This document shows positions 8,624-16,817 of a stretch of DNA of 64,000 nucleotides, in pieces. How positions within the stretch are numbered: position 1 is the stretch's first letter; every line of letters begins with the position of its first letter. Source of the DNA: Bacteroidales bacterium UBA1309 (GTDB taxonomy: Bacteria; Bacteroidota; Bacteroidia; Bacteroidales; Dysgonomonadaceae). Both the position numbers and the translations under genes were made by a program. The DNA lies in assembly GCA_002307185.1 (NCBI GenBank), contig DBTT01000026.1:62001-126000 (forward strand), written 5' to 3'. A model generated the notes under the pieces. It saw only the letters and a list, made by a program, of their open reading frames with translations. It searched no databases and had not been told where the DNA came from.

Positions 8624-10489
8624 ATGCCCCGCCCTATGAGATTACGGTTATCAAATTTTTCCCTTTCTTTTTTATTAAGCCTATTTATTTCGGCATCGTG
8701 TATGGCCCAAGTATTCCAACCATTGGCTCACACGAAGTATTATCTTATTCATTCCAGTGGAAATGTCCTAGCCAAAGGGGCAAGTGACCGAGCAGTTGTC
8801 GAGACGCTTACAGGAGATGAGGCACAGCTCGTCGAATTTGTATCCGACGGAGCGGGATACTATTGGATCAAACCTACAGGACAGAAAAAGTATTTGTCTT
8901 TGAGCGGGACTTATAACCCCTATTTTCTTGCCGATTCTACCACAGATGCCTCTAAATATGCGATTGAGAAGATTACAAAAACCTTTGTGGCATTGAAATG
9001 CAAATCAAACAGCAAGTATTTAGGGACAGATGATACCACACCGGCTTCGGTTTATTTCGATACATCGGGTTCCGATTCGAAGCATTGTTGGTATATTTCC
9101 CAGGAGGTGGGTTCAACTCCTGTGGATACATTCAATTATGTAATAAATCCTGCCGCAAAATTCTCGAAGCCCTTTGAAGGTTGGGGCATATCTCTTTGCT
9201 GGTGGGCAAATATGTGTGGTAAATGGAGCGATGATAAGATCGATCAACTGGTGGATTGGCTTGTGAATCCTAATGGGTTGAATTATAATATCTTTCGGTA
9301 TAATATCGGAGGGGGTGATGATCCTCTCAACCGCAATTGCACACCTCATCACATGGGCAGCGGCAAAGGGCTTAGGGCTGAAATGGAGGGATTCAAAGAT
9401 TCCTTAAATGCTCCGTATGATTGGAGTCGGGATGCGGCTCAGAGAAAGATCATGTTGAAAATTAAGGAAAAAAGGCCGGATGCTATTTTTGAAGCATTTA
9501 GCAATTCAGCTCCGTATTATATGACTTATAGCGGTTGTTGTGCGGGCAATAAAATAGCTACGTCTGATAATTTGAAACCAGAATATTACACCGAATTTGC
9601 AAATTACCTAGTGGATGTGTGCAAGTTTTATAAAGATTCTTTCAATATTGAATTTAAGACGCTTGAGCCATTCAATGAACCCGTTACGAATTATTGGTCG
9701 GCCAACGGCGGCCAAGAAGGGTGTTATTTCAGTGTGGCAAGCCAGATCGCATTTGTCAAAGTGCTTGCTCCTGTGCTCAAAGCATCAGGTTTGAATACAA
9801 TCATCTCGGCATCGGATGAGACAAGTACGGCTCAATCTGTTATTGACTTTAAGGCATATTTGGCAGATGGAAAGGCTTTGGATTTGGTAGGCCAATGGAA
9901 TACGCATACATATACTGCCAATAATGAAGCAAGGAGAAGTCTTCGTGCGCTTGCTACGGCACACAATAAGACTTTGTGGATGAGCGAGGTTGGAGCTGGA
10001 GGAACGGGCATTGCCGGAAATCTAAACTTGGCACAAAAGCTGATGGATGACATTCGCTATATCAGATCAGAAGCATGGGTAGATTGGCAGTACATGGAAG
10101 AAAACAACGACCAATGGTGTCATATAAAGGGTAGTTTCACGGCTCAAACTTATGAGAGAGTGAAAAATTATTATGTGCGCCAACAATTTAGCCGGTATAT
10201 CCCTGCGGGTTCAAAGTTTTTGGTGATTCCCAACAACCAAATGCTGGCAGCCCTTACTCCATCGGGAGATTCGTTGGTGGTGGTGGCTGTCAACAATACA
10301 GATATTAACCAAGTGCACTCAATGGATCTTTCATTGTTCAAAAGTCTGGCGGGAAATCCAAGTGCGACAAGAACTTCCAACACTGAAGATAATGCCAAAA
10401 CGACTGATTTCACACTTTCCGGCGGCATCTTGCAGGTCAAAACTCCCGCTAGGAGCATCACGACCATTGTTCTTTCTTCTCCGTATTGA
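8624..10489 (+). CDS. Secreted GH30 glycoside hydrolase, probably endo-beta-1,6-galactanase type
   Basis: The 621-residue protein has a signal peptide ending near CMAQ. An N-terminal domain of about 120 residues resembles a beta-trefoil (repeated HSSGNVLA / KKYLSLSG / NSKYLGTD units). The GH30 barrel then starts at FEGWGISLCWWA. The proposed acid/base is E352 in LEPFNEP and the nucleophile E455 in WMSEVGAGG. The end is a beta-sandwich with VVVAVNNTD and ITTIVLSS. The barrel start and the E-site motifs resemble endo-beta-1,6-galactanases that act on arabinogalactan side chains, but other GH30 specificities are possible. There is no SusC/D pair next to it; it sits alone between core genes. Confidence 0.82.
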   Translation: MPRPMRLRLSNFSLSFLLSLFISASCMAQVFQPLAHTKYYLIHSSGNVLAKGASDRAVVETLTGDEAQLVEFVSDGAGYYWIKPTGQKKYLSLSGTYNPYFLADSTTDASKYAIEKITKTFVALKCKSNSKYLGTDDTTPASVYFDTSGSDSKHCWYISQEVGSTPVDTFNYVINPAAKFSKPFEGWGISLCWWANMCGKWSDDKIDQLVDWLVNPNGLNYNIFRYNIGGGDDPLNRNCTPHHMGSGKGLRAEMEGFKDSLNAPYDWSRDAAQRKIMLKIKEKRPDAIFEAFSNSAPYYMTYSGCCAGNKIATSDNLKPEYYTEFANYLVDVCKFYKDSFNIEFKTLEPFNEPVTNYWSANGGQEGCYFSVASQIAFVKVLAPVLKASGLNTIISASDETSTAQSVIDFKAYLADGKALDLVGQWNTHTYTANNEARRSLRALATAHNKTLWMSEVGAGGTGIAGNLNLAQKLMDDIRYIRSEAWVDWQYMEENNDQWCHIKGSFTAQTYERVKNYYVRQQFSRYIPAGSKFLVIPNNQMLAALTPSGDSLVVVAVNNTDINQVHSMDLSLFKSLAGNPSATRTSNTEDNAKTTDFTLSGGILQVKTPARSITTIVLSSPY

Positions 10490-10861
10490 CTGATGGTGGG
10501 GGTTGGGCGTCTTGCAAGAGTAGTTCTTGCGCCTTATTGTGTCGCTACGTCTAAGAAGGATCTTGTTGTTAAATTGTCAGGAACTTCTAACCATAGTATC
10601 CAGAGTTATTTCTATGATGATTCGTCTCCAGTCTGGAAATTATAGGCCGCAAGATGGTGGTCATTCCATCAAAAATTTACAAGGATTGATCTTGACCCAC
10701 ACTGAGGCATCATCGTATTACTGAGGATGGGCTAAAAAAGGATGCTCTCTCAAAATAATGCCAATTGCTTAAAGTTCTCCTGTCTGAGCTTGGCCTTTCC
10801 ACCGAATTTGCGTTTAAAACACTTTTGGGAGAGCCTCCTTTTGTACTTGAAAAACATAAAA
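10490..10861. other. Gene-free interval between convergent genes
   Basis: About 370 bases between the GH30 gene and mgsA. The first 240 bases show no coding signal. The remainder is a short inverted-repeat element (10734-10842) described separately. Confidence 0.6.
10734..10842 (-). mobile_element. MITE-like, internally deleted IS remnant
   Basis: Terminal inverted repeats GGATGCTCTCTCAAAA (10740-10755) and, on the other strand, GGAGGCTCTCCCAAAA (from 10838 back to 10823) differ at two positions, and both are preceded by AAAA. The interior read on the minus strand gives a short basic peptide tail, CFKRKFGGKAKLRQENFKQL, ending in a stop inside the far repeat, as transposase genes often do. 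The whole unit is about 109 bases. It may also act as a terminator for the convergent flanking genes. No target duplication was identified. Confidence 0.4.
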
Positions 10862-11338
10862 CTATCGTTTCAGGCCATATTTTGCTTCAAATTCATCCCG
10901 GTCAAATTTCACATATTTGGGTACTGCCGGCACATAGTCGTCCTCGTCCCAAAGAGAACTAGTGAGCATCAGGTCGGCACTGTAACGGTTGCAGGCGATC
11001 GGCACATTGTGTACGCGGCATTGGCGAAGAAGCATCATGATGTCGGCTTCGTGAGGCTGCGCATTCAGGTCATCGATTAAAAAAATGGCCAGGTCAATCT
11101 CTTTTCTTACCACCATCGCTGCGATTTCAGCATCACCACCCAAAGGGCCGGAGTTCATCCGGGTGATTTTGGCATTAATGCCTTTGCTTTGATAGGCTTC
11201 CTGGATCAAGCGCCCTGTAGTTCCTGTACACACCAAATTGTGTGGTTTCAAAAAATCGGAATTGTAGAAACACCAATCCACCATGTCTGCTTTGCGATTG
11301 TCGTGCGCAACCAATGCAATTGTCAATGTCTTTTTCAT
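10862..11338 (-). CDS. mgsA: Methylglyoxal synthase
   Basis: The 158-residue product matches MgsA throughout: ALVAHDNRKADMVDW at the start, CTGTTGRLIQEA for phosphate binding, and SGPLGGDAEIAAM containing the catalytic Asp. LNAQPHEADI carries the conserved His and CNRYSADLMLTS is near the end. It converts dihydroxyacetone phosphate to methylglyoxal and phosphate in the cytoplasm, an overflow route out of glycolysis when phosphate is low. It follows gcvT by 33 bases on the same strand, so pepT-gcvT-mgsA may be one transcript. Confidence 0.96.
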   Translation of the reverse strand: MKKTLTIALVAHDNRKADMVDWCFYNSDFLKPHNLVCTGTTGRLIQEAYQSKGINAKITRMNSGPLGGDAEIAAMVVRKEIDLAIFLIDDLNAQPHEADIMMLLRQCRVHNVPIACNRYSADLMLTSSLWDEDDYVPAVPKYVKFDRDEFEAKYGLKR

Positions 11339-11371
11339 ATTGTTTTCCTTGGTAAAAATGATTATTCTGAT

Positions 11372-12460
11372 TTATTTCGACACAAAAGGCAACTTCACTA
11401 CGTTGGCCTTCAGGTTCTTGTTTCTTACTTTGATGAAAATTTCGCTACCTGTTTTTGCATAGTCTTTGGCAACGTATCCGAGGCCGATTCCTTCTTTCAG
11501 GCAAGGCGAAATGCTGCCCGATGTAACACGGCCAATCGGTTTGCCTTTCTCGTTTACTATTTCGTAGCCGTGGCGTGCGATTCCTTTCTCGGCAAGCTTG
11601 AATCCAACCAACTTTTCTGCAGTCCCATTGCTCTTGTCGGCCTCGATCTTGTCGCGTGAAATGAAATCTTTCCCATCCACGAATTTGGTGATCCATCCCA
11701 GCCCGGCTGCAATGGGTGAAGTGTTGTCGTCGATGTCGTTGCCATAGAGGCAGAATCCCATTTCTAAGCGCAAAGTGTCGCGACAGCCCAGCCCGCAAGC
11801 CTTGATGCCTTCTTCTTGTCCGGCTTCAAAGACAGCATTCCAAATTTGTTCGCCAAATTCGGGATAGAAATAGAGTTCGAAGCCGCCCGCCCCGGTGTAG
11901 CCTGTATTGGAAATAATAACTTCCTTTACTCCGGCCAATTCACCCGTAGTGAAATTATAATAGGGGATACTTTTCAAATCAACGCTTGTCAATTTTTGTA
12001 GCACTTCCAATGCTTTTGGCCCTTGGATGGCAAGCTGGGCGGTGCGATCTGACGCGTTTTCAAGCTCGACGCCCACTGTATTATTTGCCACGCACCAGTT
12101 CCAGTCTTTTTCGATGTTGGCAGCATTCACCACCAGCATGTATTTTTCTTCTTCGTATTTATAAATGAGGAAGTCGTCAACGATTCCGCCGTCTGCATTC
12201 GGAAAATAAGTGTATTGTGCCTTGCCAATAGTGAGGTCAGCTACGTTATTGGACGAAACTTTTTGTAAAAATTCGAGAGCTTTTGACCCTTTCACCCAGA
12301 ATTCACCCATGTGTGAAACGTCGAAAACGCCCACTCCGCTTCTTACCGTGTGGTGTTCGTCGATGATCCCTGTGTATTCGATGGGCATGTTGTAGCCAGC
12401 AAATTCGTGCATTCTGGCATTTAGCGCGATATGTTTGTCTGTGAATGGCGTTGTCTTCAT
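11372..12460 (-). CDS. gcvT: Glycine cleavage system aminomethyltransferase (T protein)
   Basis: The 362-residue protein begins KTTPFTDKHIALNARMHEFAGYNMPIEY and has GVFDVSHMGEF, LAIQGPKALEVL, ISNTGYTGAGGFELYF and CGLGCRDTLRLEMGFCLYGND, all characteristic of GcvT. It transfers the methylene carbon from aminomethyl-lipoyl H protein to tetrahydrofolate and releases ammonia. Genes for the other glycine cleavage proteins are not in the window. It lies between pepT and mgsA, all on the minus strand. Confidence 0.97.
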   Translation of the reverse strand: MKTTPFTDKHIALNARMHEFAGYNMPIEYTGIIDEHHTVRSGVGVFDVSHMGEFWVKGSKALEFLQKVSSNNVADLTIGKAQYTYFPNADGGIVDDFLIYKYEEEKYMLVVNAANIEKDWNWCVANNTVGVELENASDRTAQLAIQGPKALEVLQKLTSVDLKSIPYYNFTTGELAGVKEVIISNTGYTGAGGFELYFYPEFGEQIWNAVFEAGQEEGIKACGLGCRDTLRLEMGFCLYGNDIDDNTSPIAAGLGWITKFVDGKDFISRDKIEADKSNGTAEKLVGFKLAEKGIARHGYEIVNEKGKPIGRVTSGSISPCLKEGIGLGYVAKDYAKTGSEIFIKVRNKNLKANVVKLPFVSK

Positions 12461-12527
12461 ATATAATGGTAAATCTCTCTATTTAAAATGTAATTCTTTA
12501 TGCGGGTACAAAGAATCTTTCGTTCTT

Positions 12528-13757
12528 TTATACTTCTGCCCTCTCTTCCACCAGTTGAGCGATTTTCACGATCACTTCCACGGCCTTTTCCAGGGATTGC
12601 ACGGGGATGAATTCATACCTTCCATGGAAATTCAATCCTCCTGCAAAGATGTTGGGGCAGGGCAGACCCATAAATGAAAGCCTGGCTCCATCTGTTCCAC
12701 CACGGATGGGTTTTACTTCAGGAGTGACACCTACTGCCTCCATCGCTTCAAAGGCGTAATCGACGATATATTTCATGGCTTCCACTTTCTCGCGCATGTT
12801 GTAGTATTGGTCGCGGATATCTGCGGTAGTGCTTCCGGGGTATAATTTGTTAATGTAGTCCACAGCTTCTTGCATCACTTTCTTACGGTTTTCAAACAAT
12901 GCCCTGTCATGGTCGCGGATGATAAAAGATAGGCTGGCGGAATCGGTAGATCCTTGCATCGTATGCAAATGGAAAAACCCTTCGTATCCAGAAGTATGTT
13001 CGGGCCTTTCTTGTGCCGGCAGGAGGCTGATGAATTTGTTGGCAATCATCAGTGCGTTGATCATCTTGCCTTTGGCATAACCAGGATGCACGCTGCGTCC
13101 CTGAATTTGGATTTTGGCTCCTGCTGCATTGAAGTTTTCGTATTCCAATTCTCCAATGTCGCCTCCATCCATCGTATAGGCCCAATCTGCTCCAAACTTT
13201 TCGACATCGAAATAGTCGGCCCCTTGTCCTATTTCTTCGTCAGGAGTGAATCCTATGCGGATTTTCCCATGTTTTATTTCGGGATGATTCTTCAGATACT
13301 CCACTGCTGTTATAATTTCCGCCACTCCGGCTTTGTCATCCGCTCCCAAAAGGGTTTTGCCGTCCGTAACCACCAAATCTTTTCCAGTGTGTCCAAGCAT
13401 TTCAGGAAAGTCGTTAGGGGAGAGGATGACTCCGTTTTCTGCATCCAGTGTAATGTCTTTTCCATCATAATTTTTTACGATTCTCGGATTCACATTGATG
13501 CCTGTTAGGTCTGGGCTAGTATCCACGTGGGCAACGAAACCAATAGTTGGCACCTTCTTGTCGGTGTTTGCTGGAAGCGTTGCCATCAGATATCCTTTTT
13601 TGTCCAAGCTAATCTCTTCCAATCCAATAGTGTGCAGCTCTTTCTCTAGCTCTCTTGATAAAACCAATTGTCCCGGTGTGCTGGGGGTGACACCAGTACT
13701 TTCATTGGACTGGGTGTCGTATCTGACATATTTCAGAAATCTATCTGTAACCTTCAT
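12528..13757 (-). CDS. pepT: Peptidase T (tripeptide aminopeptidase)
   Basis: The 409-residue M20-family zinc peptidase starts with VTDRFLKYVRYDTQS and has the metal-site motifs GFVAHVDTSPD (His and Asp), LLGADDKAGVAEI (bridging Asp), TPDEEIGQGAD (Glu pair) and YTMDGG. The final His lies in NIFAGGLNFHGRYEF. The lid domain is present and length is standard. It removes the N-terminal residue of tripeptides in the cytoplasm. A TAnnTTTG element lies about 100 bases upstream. Confidence 0.97.
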   Translation of the reverse strand: MKVTDRFLKYVRYDTQSNESTGVTPSTPGQLVLSRELEKELHTIGLEEISLDKKGYLMATLPANTDKKVPTIGFVAHVDTSPDLTGINVNPRIVKNYDGKDITLDAENGVILSPNDFPEMLGHTGKDLVVTDGKTLLGADDKAGVAEIITAVEYLKNHPEIKHGKIRIGFTPDEEIGQGADYFDVEKFGADWAYTMDGGDIGELEYENFNAAGAKIQIQGRSVHPGYAKGKMINALMIANKFISLLPAQERPEHTSGYEGFFHLHTMQGSTDSASLSFIIRDHDRALFENRKKVMQEAVDYINKLYPGSTTADIRDQYYNMREKVEAMKYIVDYAFEAMEAVGVTPEVKPIRGGTDGARLSFMGLPCPNIFAGGLNFHGRYEFIPVQSLEKAVEVIVKIAQLVEERAEV

Positions 13758-13856
13758 GTGAAAAAATGAACTTGTTTTGATTTAATTTTAAGGAAATCCC
13801 AATGAATGTAACATTGTGTAAACCAAATGATTCGTCCAGGATAGGATAACCCGTTA

Positions 13857-13864
13857 CAAAGATA
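13857..13864 (-). promoter_or_regulatory. Candidate pepT promoter (-7 element)
   Basis: The minus strand reads TATCTTTG, a full TAnnTTTG match. A TTTG lies about 16 bases further upstream on the minus strand, close to the expected -33 position. The predicted start is near 13850, about 95 bases before pepT. Confidence 0.55.
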
Positions 13865-13900
13865 GTAAAAGGGCAGGGAACAAAAAAAGCTTTTTGCATT

Positions 13901-13930
13901 TTTGAGAATTAAAAAAAAAGACTACTTTTG
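13901..13930 (+). promoter_or_regulatory. Promoter of the SRP RNA / tRNA-Thr unit
   Basis: TTTG at 13901-13904 and TACTTTTG at 13923-13930 (a full TAnnTTTG match) are 18 bases apart, close to the Bacteroidetes sigma-A spacing. Transcription would start near 13936, exactly where the SRP RNA terminal helix begins. Confidence 0.75.
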
Positions 13931-13935
13931 TCGCC

Positions 13936-14033
13936 GGGTAAGTCCTATACGGCCAGCTCCCTTCTAATCCCCCAGGGTTTGATCGCAGCAAGGGTCGTCG
14001 GTTGTAGCGGCGCGATATAGTCAGCTTACCCAC
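13936..14033 (+). ncRNA. ffs: Signal recognition particle RNA (small bacterial type)
   Basis: The ends pair: GGGTAAG (13936-13942) with CTTACCC (14025-14031), and further in CTATA with TATAG. The apical part reads CCCCCAGG, an eight-base tip, then GCAGCAAGGG, which corresponds to the conserved Ffh-binding symmetric loop of 4.5S RNA. About 98 bases is the usual size for the small SRP RNA. It forms the SRP with Ffh and guides membrane-protein ribosomes to FtsY. A promoter fits precisely at its 5' end, and a tRNA begins 2 bases after its 3' end. The exact 3' end is inferred. Confidence 0.88.
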
Positions 14034-14035
14034 CT

Positions 14036-14109
14036 GCCTCTTTAGCTCAGTTGGCCAGAGCACGTGATTTGTAATCTCGGGGTCGTTGGTTCGAATCCGA
14101 CAAGAGGCT
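14036..14109 (+). tRNA. tRNA-Thr (anticodon TGT)
   Basis: The cloverleaf is complete: acceptor GCCTCTT pairs with AAGAGGC, D-arm GCTC/GAGC with AGTTGG, and T-arm GTTGG-TTCGAAT-CCGAC. The anticodon loop TTTGTAA has TGT at 14070-14072. The anticodon stem has one T-T mismatch. CCA is not encoded. It sits 2 bases after the SRP RNA and is followed by a terminator, so the two RNAs are probably cut from one precursor. Confidence 0.96.
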
Positions 14110-14120
14110 CAAAATTTTTG

Positions 14121-14157
14121 AAAGGTTGCTTGGATATTCATTCGGGCAACCTTTTTA
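14121..14157 (+). terminator. Terminator of the SRP RNA / tRNA-Thr unit
   Basis: AAAGGTTGC (14121-14129) and GCAACCTTT (14146-14154) form a 9-bp stem with a T run to 14156, starting 12 bases after the tRNA. Confidence 0.88.
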
Positions 14158-14543
14158 TATTTGCTGTCATATAAGCATTCAGCTTTTTCAAAAAGAAGGG
14201 GCATTTATGCAACTTTCAGGAGTGAGAAATCATTTGGCGATTTCTTTATATCATTTGGCGGATTCTTTAACAAAGCTTAATGCCGTTGCTCCACATGCAA
14301 TAGATAGAAATCATTTTAGTTGGTCTATGTGGCTTTTCAGTTGCAGCACTAGAACTGTCGCAAACCCAGCGTTCTTTGTTTGTATCTGTAAAATTGAAAA
14401 CGGTTTCAATTAGATAACTGAAACCGTCTACACACCAAAAGTGGAGGAATGTTTTATGAACCTTTTTTTGACACACAGACCTAAAAGAACAATATTCTAG
14501 GTACTCAGTGAGCCTGAAGGCAGGATTTTATAGGCAATATTTT
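14158..14543. other. Gene-free interval between tRNA terminator and ackA
   Basis: No recognisable gene. Short frames exist on both strands but none resembles a known protein. The stretch contains a 21-base unit repeated in tandem at 14229-14249 and 14250-14270 (18 of 21 bases equal) and a hairpin at 14400-14427. Confidence 0.5.
14400..14427 (-). terminator. Probable terminator after ackA
   Basis: ACGGTTTCA (14400-14408) pairs perfectly with TGAAACCGT (14419-14427). On the minus strand the stem is followed by TTTTCAATTTT. It lies about 115 bases beyond the ackA stop, and the T tract is interrupted. Confidence 0.5.
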
Positions 14544-15746
14544 TCAATTCGCAGATATTATACTCATCGTATCTGCAGCAATCATAAATTCCTCGTCGGT
14601 GGGAACAACAAGCACTTTCACGGCGGAATCGTCGGTGCTGATAAAAGCTTCGTCGCCGTGGATAGTTTCGTTGACAGCACTGTCTATTTTCACGCCCATA
14701 TATTCCATGTTGGAACAGATTTGTTCGCGTAGCAGGGAATTGTTTTCTCCAATACCTCCGGTAAAAAGGATTATGTCTGCTCCACCCATCAAGGCTGCAT
14801 AAGACCCAATGTATTTTTTTACTTTGTGGATGAACACTTCAATGGCTAACTTTGCGCGTTCGTTGCCTTCTCCTGCTGCTGCCAACACTTCACGCATGTC
14901 TGACGATACGCCTGAAATCCCAAGTAGGCCAGAGTGCTTGTTGATTAGGGTGGAAATGGCTTGGGTTCCTATTTTTTCCTTGTCCATAATGTAGGATATC
15001 ACACCAGGATCAACATCTCCACAACGTGTTCCCATCAGTAGTCCTTCCACAGGAGTCATCCCCATGCTTGTGTCGATAGATTGTCCGTTTACCACGGCAG
15101 CCAACGATCCTCCATTTCCTAAGTGGCAAGAGATGATACGGGAATTTTCGTGGGGAATTCCGGCTATTTCAGCTGCACGCTTGGAAACATAGCGGTGGCT
15201 GGTTCCGTGAAATCCGTAGCGGCGGATCGCATACTTTTCGTATAACGAATACGGCAGTCCATAAAGAAACGATTTTGCAGGCATTGTCTGGTGAAATGCG
15301 GTGTCAAAGACTGCCACTTGGGGAATGTCGCCCATCAATTCTTTGACGGCATAGATCCCGTCTAAATTTGGCGGATTGTGGAGCGGCGCGAGGTCGATGC
15401 ATTCCACCACTTTGTCTATCACTTGGTCTGTGATCAGCACGCTCTTGTTGAACTGTTCGCCACCATGCACTACTCGGTGGCCCACTGCATCGATTTCTTT
15501 TAGGGAAGAAATGCAGCCAAATTTCTTACTTGTCAGAACACCTAGGATGTATTCGATACCGGCCTGATGTTCTAGGATTTCTCCTTCCAGAATCACCTTG
15601 TTTCCGTCTTTGTCGTTGAAACGGAGAAATGATCCCTTCAAGCCTATTTTTTCAATTGTTCCGCTTGCCAAAACGGTTTTGGCTTCCATGTTGAACAATT
15701 TATATTTGATAGATGAACTTCCGCAGTTCAATACTAATACGTTCAT
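14544..15746 (-). CDS. ackA: Acetate kinase
   Basis: The 400-residue protein begins MNVLVLNCGSSSIKYKLF, the acetate-kinase first signature. It continues with AVGHRVVHGGE, VAVFDTAFHQTMP, YGFHGTSHRYV and the nucleotide-binding ILFTGGIGENN. It makes acetate and ATP from acetyl phosphate and ADP in the last step of acetate fermentation. It is the last gene of a minus-strand group pta - hydroxyacyl-CoA dehydrogenase - ackA; the gap to the dehydrogenase is 21 bases. Confidence 0.98.
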   Translation of the reverse strand: MNVLVLNCGSSSIKYKLFNMEAKTVLASGTIEKIGLKGSFLRFNDKDGNKVILEGEILEHQAGIEYILGVLTSKKFGCISSLKEIDAVGHRVVHGGEQFNKSVLITDQVIDKVVECIDLAPLHNPPNLDGIYAVKELMGDIPQVAVFDTAFHQTMPAKSFLYGLPYSLYEKYAIRRYGFHGTSHRYVSKRAAEIAGIPHENSRIISCHLGNGGSLAAVVNGQSIDTSMGMTPVEGLLMGTRCGDVDPGVISYIMDKEKIGTQAISTLINKHSGLLGISGVSSDMREVLAAAGEGNERAKLAIEVFIHKVKKYIGSYAALMGGADIILFTGGIGENNSLLREQICSNMEYMGVKIDSAVNETIHGDEAFISTDDSAVKVLVVPTDEEFMIAADTMSIISAN

Positions 15747-15767
15747 AGAATTGCTGTTTTGGGGTTT

Positions 15768-16733
15768 TTAGAGTAATTTGTTGGGCCTGAGCTTTTTCCC
15801 GTTTTCATCATAAATGTAGAATCCTCGGCCTACGCTTACGCCAGTTTGTTTGGAGTGGTACAAGCGCCAAAGCACAGGAGATGCCTTGTATTTCTTGTCT
15901 CCATATTCCGCAAACATATCTTCCATCAGGCGCACCACTTTTTCGATTCCGAAAATATCAGCCAAATGGAATACTCCAAAACGTTGTCCAAAAATAACTT
16001 TGAATTCCCTGTCGATGTCTTCAAGCGAAGCTACATTCTCCATCAGTATCTGGCAGGCTTCGTTTAGCATAGTTGCCATCAAGCGGAAGCTTACCAATCC
16101 ACTGCTTTCCTGCACATTCACGGGTCGGTATTTGATCAAATTTGCAAAAAGGACAATTTTATCCAACACTTTCTGAGAAGTGTATGTTCCTTTCACAATC
16201 TCCAACATGCGCGCATCGGGTTGGGATGTTGGAAAATGGATGGTTACGCAACGCTCTTTGAATTTGAGGCTGGAGGCAAGTTCGCTGACAATCACAGTAG
16301 TTGCATTTGTTGCGATGATTGCATCGTGTTCCAATACCATCTCCAAGTTTTTGAAAACTTCTTTCCGCAGTTCGATGCTACGTTCACCGATGGAGTCGTA
16401 GCGGATACATTCCACCACGAAGTCGCAACCTTTGAGTGAAGAATAATCCAGAGAACCTGTGATGCGGTTCATGGTACTCTTTTTTTCACCTTGGGTTAGC
16501 CCCCAGTTTTCAATTTTGGTGTCTAGGCCGTCTTCGATTGAACTCAAAGCCTCGTTGATCCTTTCTTGTGATACTTCGATAAACACCACTTCCATTCCGG
16601 ATAATGCTGTCAGACTTACAATGTTGCGCCCATCGTGCCCACAGCCCACAACGCCAATTTTTGAAAAGAGCGATTTTTTCCGTTCTTTTTTGCTTAGTCC
16701 GTAATCTTCGATAGGTTCTTTTATTTCTGCCAT
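15768..16733 (-). CDS. 3-hydroxyacyl-CoA dehydrogenase family protein
   Basis: A 321-residue, two-domain NAD-dependent dehydrogenase. The Rossmann motif is IGVVGCGHDG near residue 26, with a downstream acidic residue (VVFIEVS). FVVECI and IIATNATTVIVSELAS match the family, and CVTIHFPTSQPDARMLEIVKG carries the catalytic His. The C-terminal domain has SGLVSFRLMATMLNEA, ASLEDIDREFKVIFG and GRGFYIYDENG. It is like 3-hydroxybutyryl-CoA dehydrogenase but the usual HFFNP and NRL motifs are changed (HFPTSQP, SFRL). The start at 16733 (MAEIKEP) is preferred because an upstream Met adds 12 unrelated residues. It lies between pta and ackA. Confidence 0.85.
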   Translation of the reverse strand: MAEIKEPIEDYGLSKKERKKSLFSKIGVVGCGHDGRNIVSLTALSGMEVVFIEVSQERINEALSSIEDGLDTKIENWGLTQGEKKSTMNRITGSLDYSSLKGCDFVVECIRYDSIGERSIELRKEVFKNLEMVLEHDAIIATNATTVIVSELASSLKFKERCVTIHFPTSQPDARMLEIVKGTYTSQKVLDKIVLFANLIKYRPVNVQESSGLVSFRLMATMLNEACQILMENVASLEDIDREFKVIFGQRFGVFHLADIFGIEKVVRLMEDMFAEYGDKKYKASPVLWRLYHSKQTGVSVGRGFYIYDENGKKLRPNKLL

Positions 16734-16817
16734 ATGATTTATGTTGCAGGTGAGATGAAATTTACCCAAGACACCTTTTTTTGTAGAAATATAGTTTTAT
16801 TTAAATAGTTTCCTTTT

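Noticed and set aside
14036..14109. tRNA-Thr as attachment site of an integrated element
   Set aside because: No second copy of its 3' end, no integrase and no mobile genes were seen in the window.
14126..14413. 95-codon plus-strand frame after the tRNA
   Set aside because: It overlaps the tRNA-unit terminator and a tandem repeat, and shows no family resemblance.
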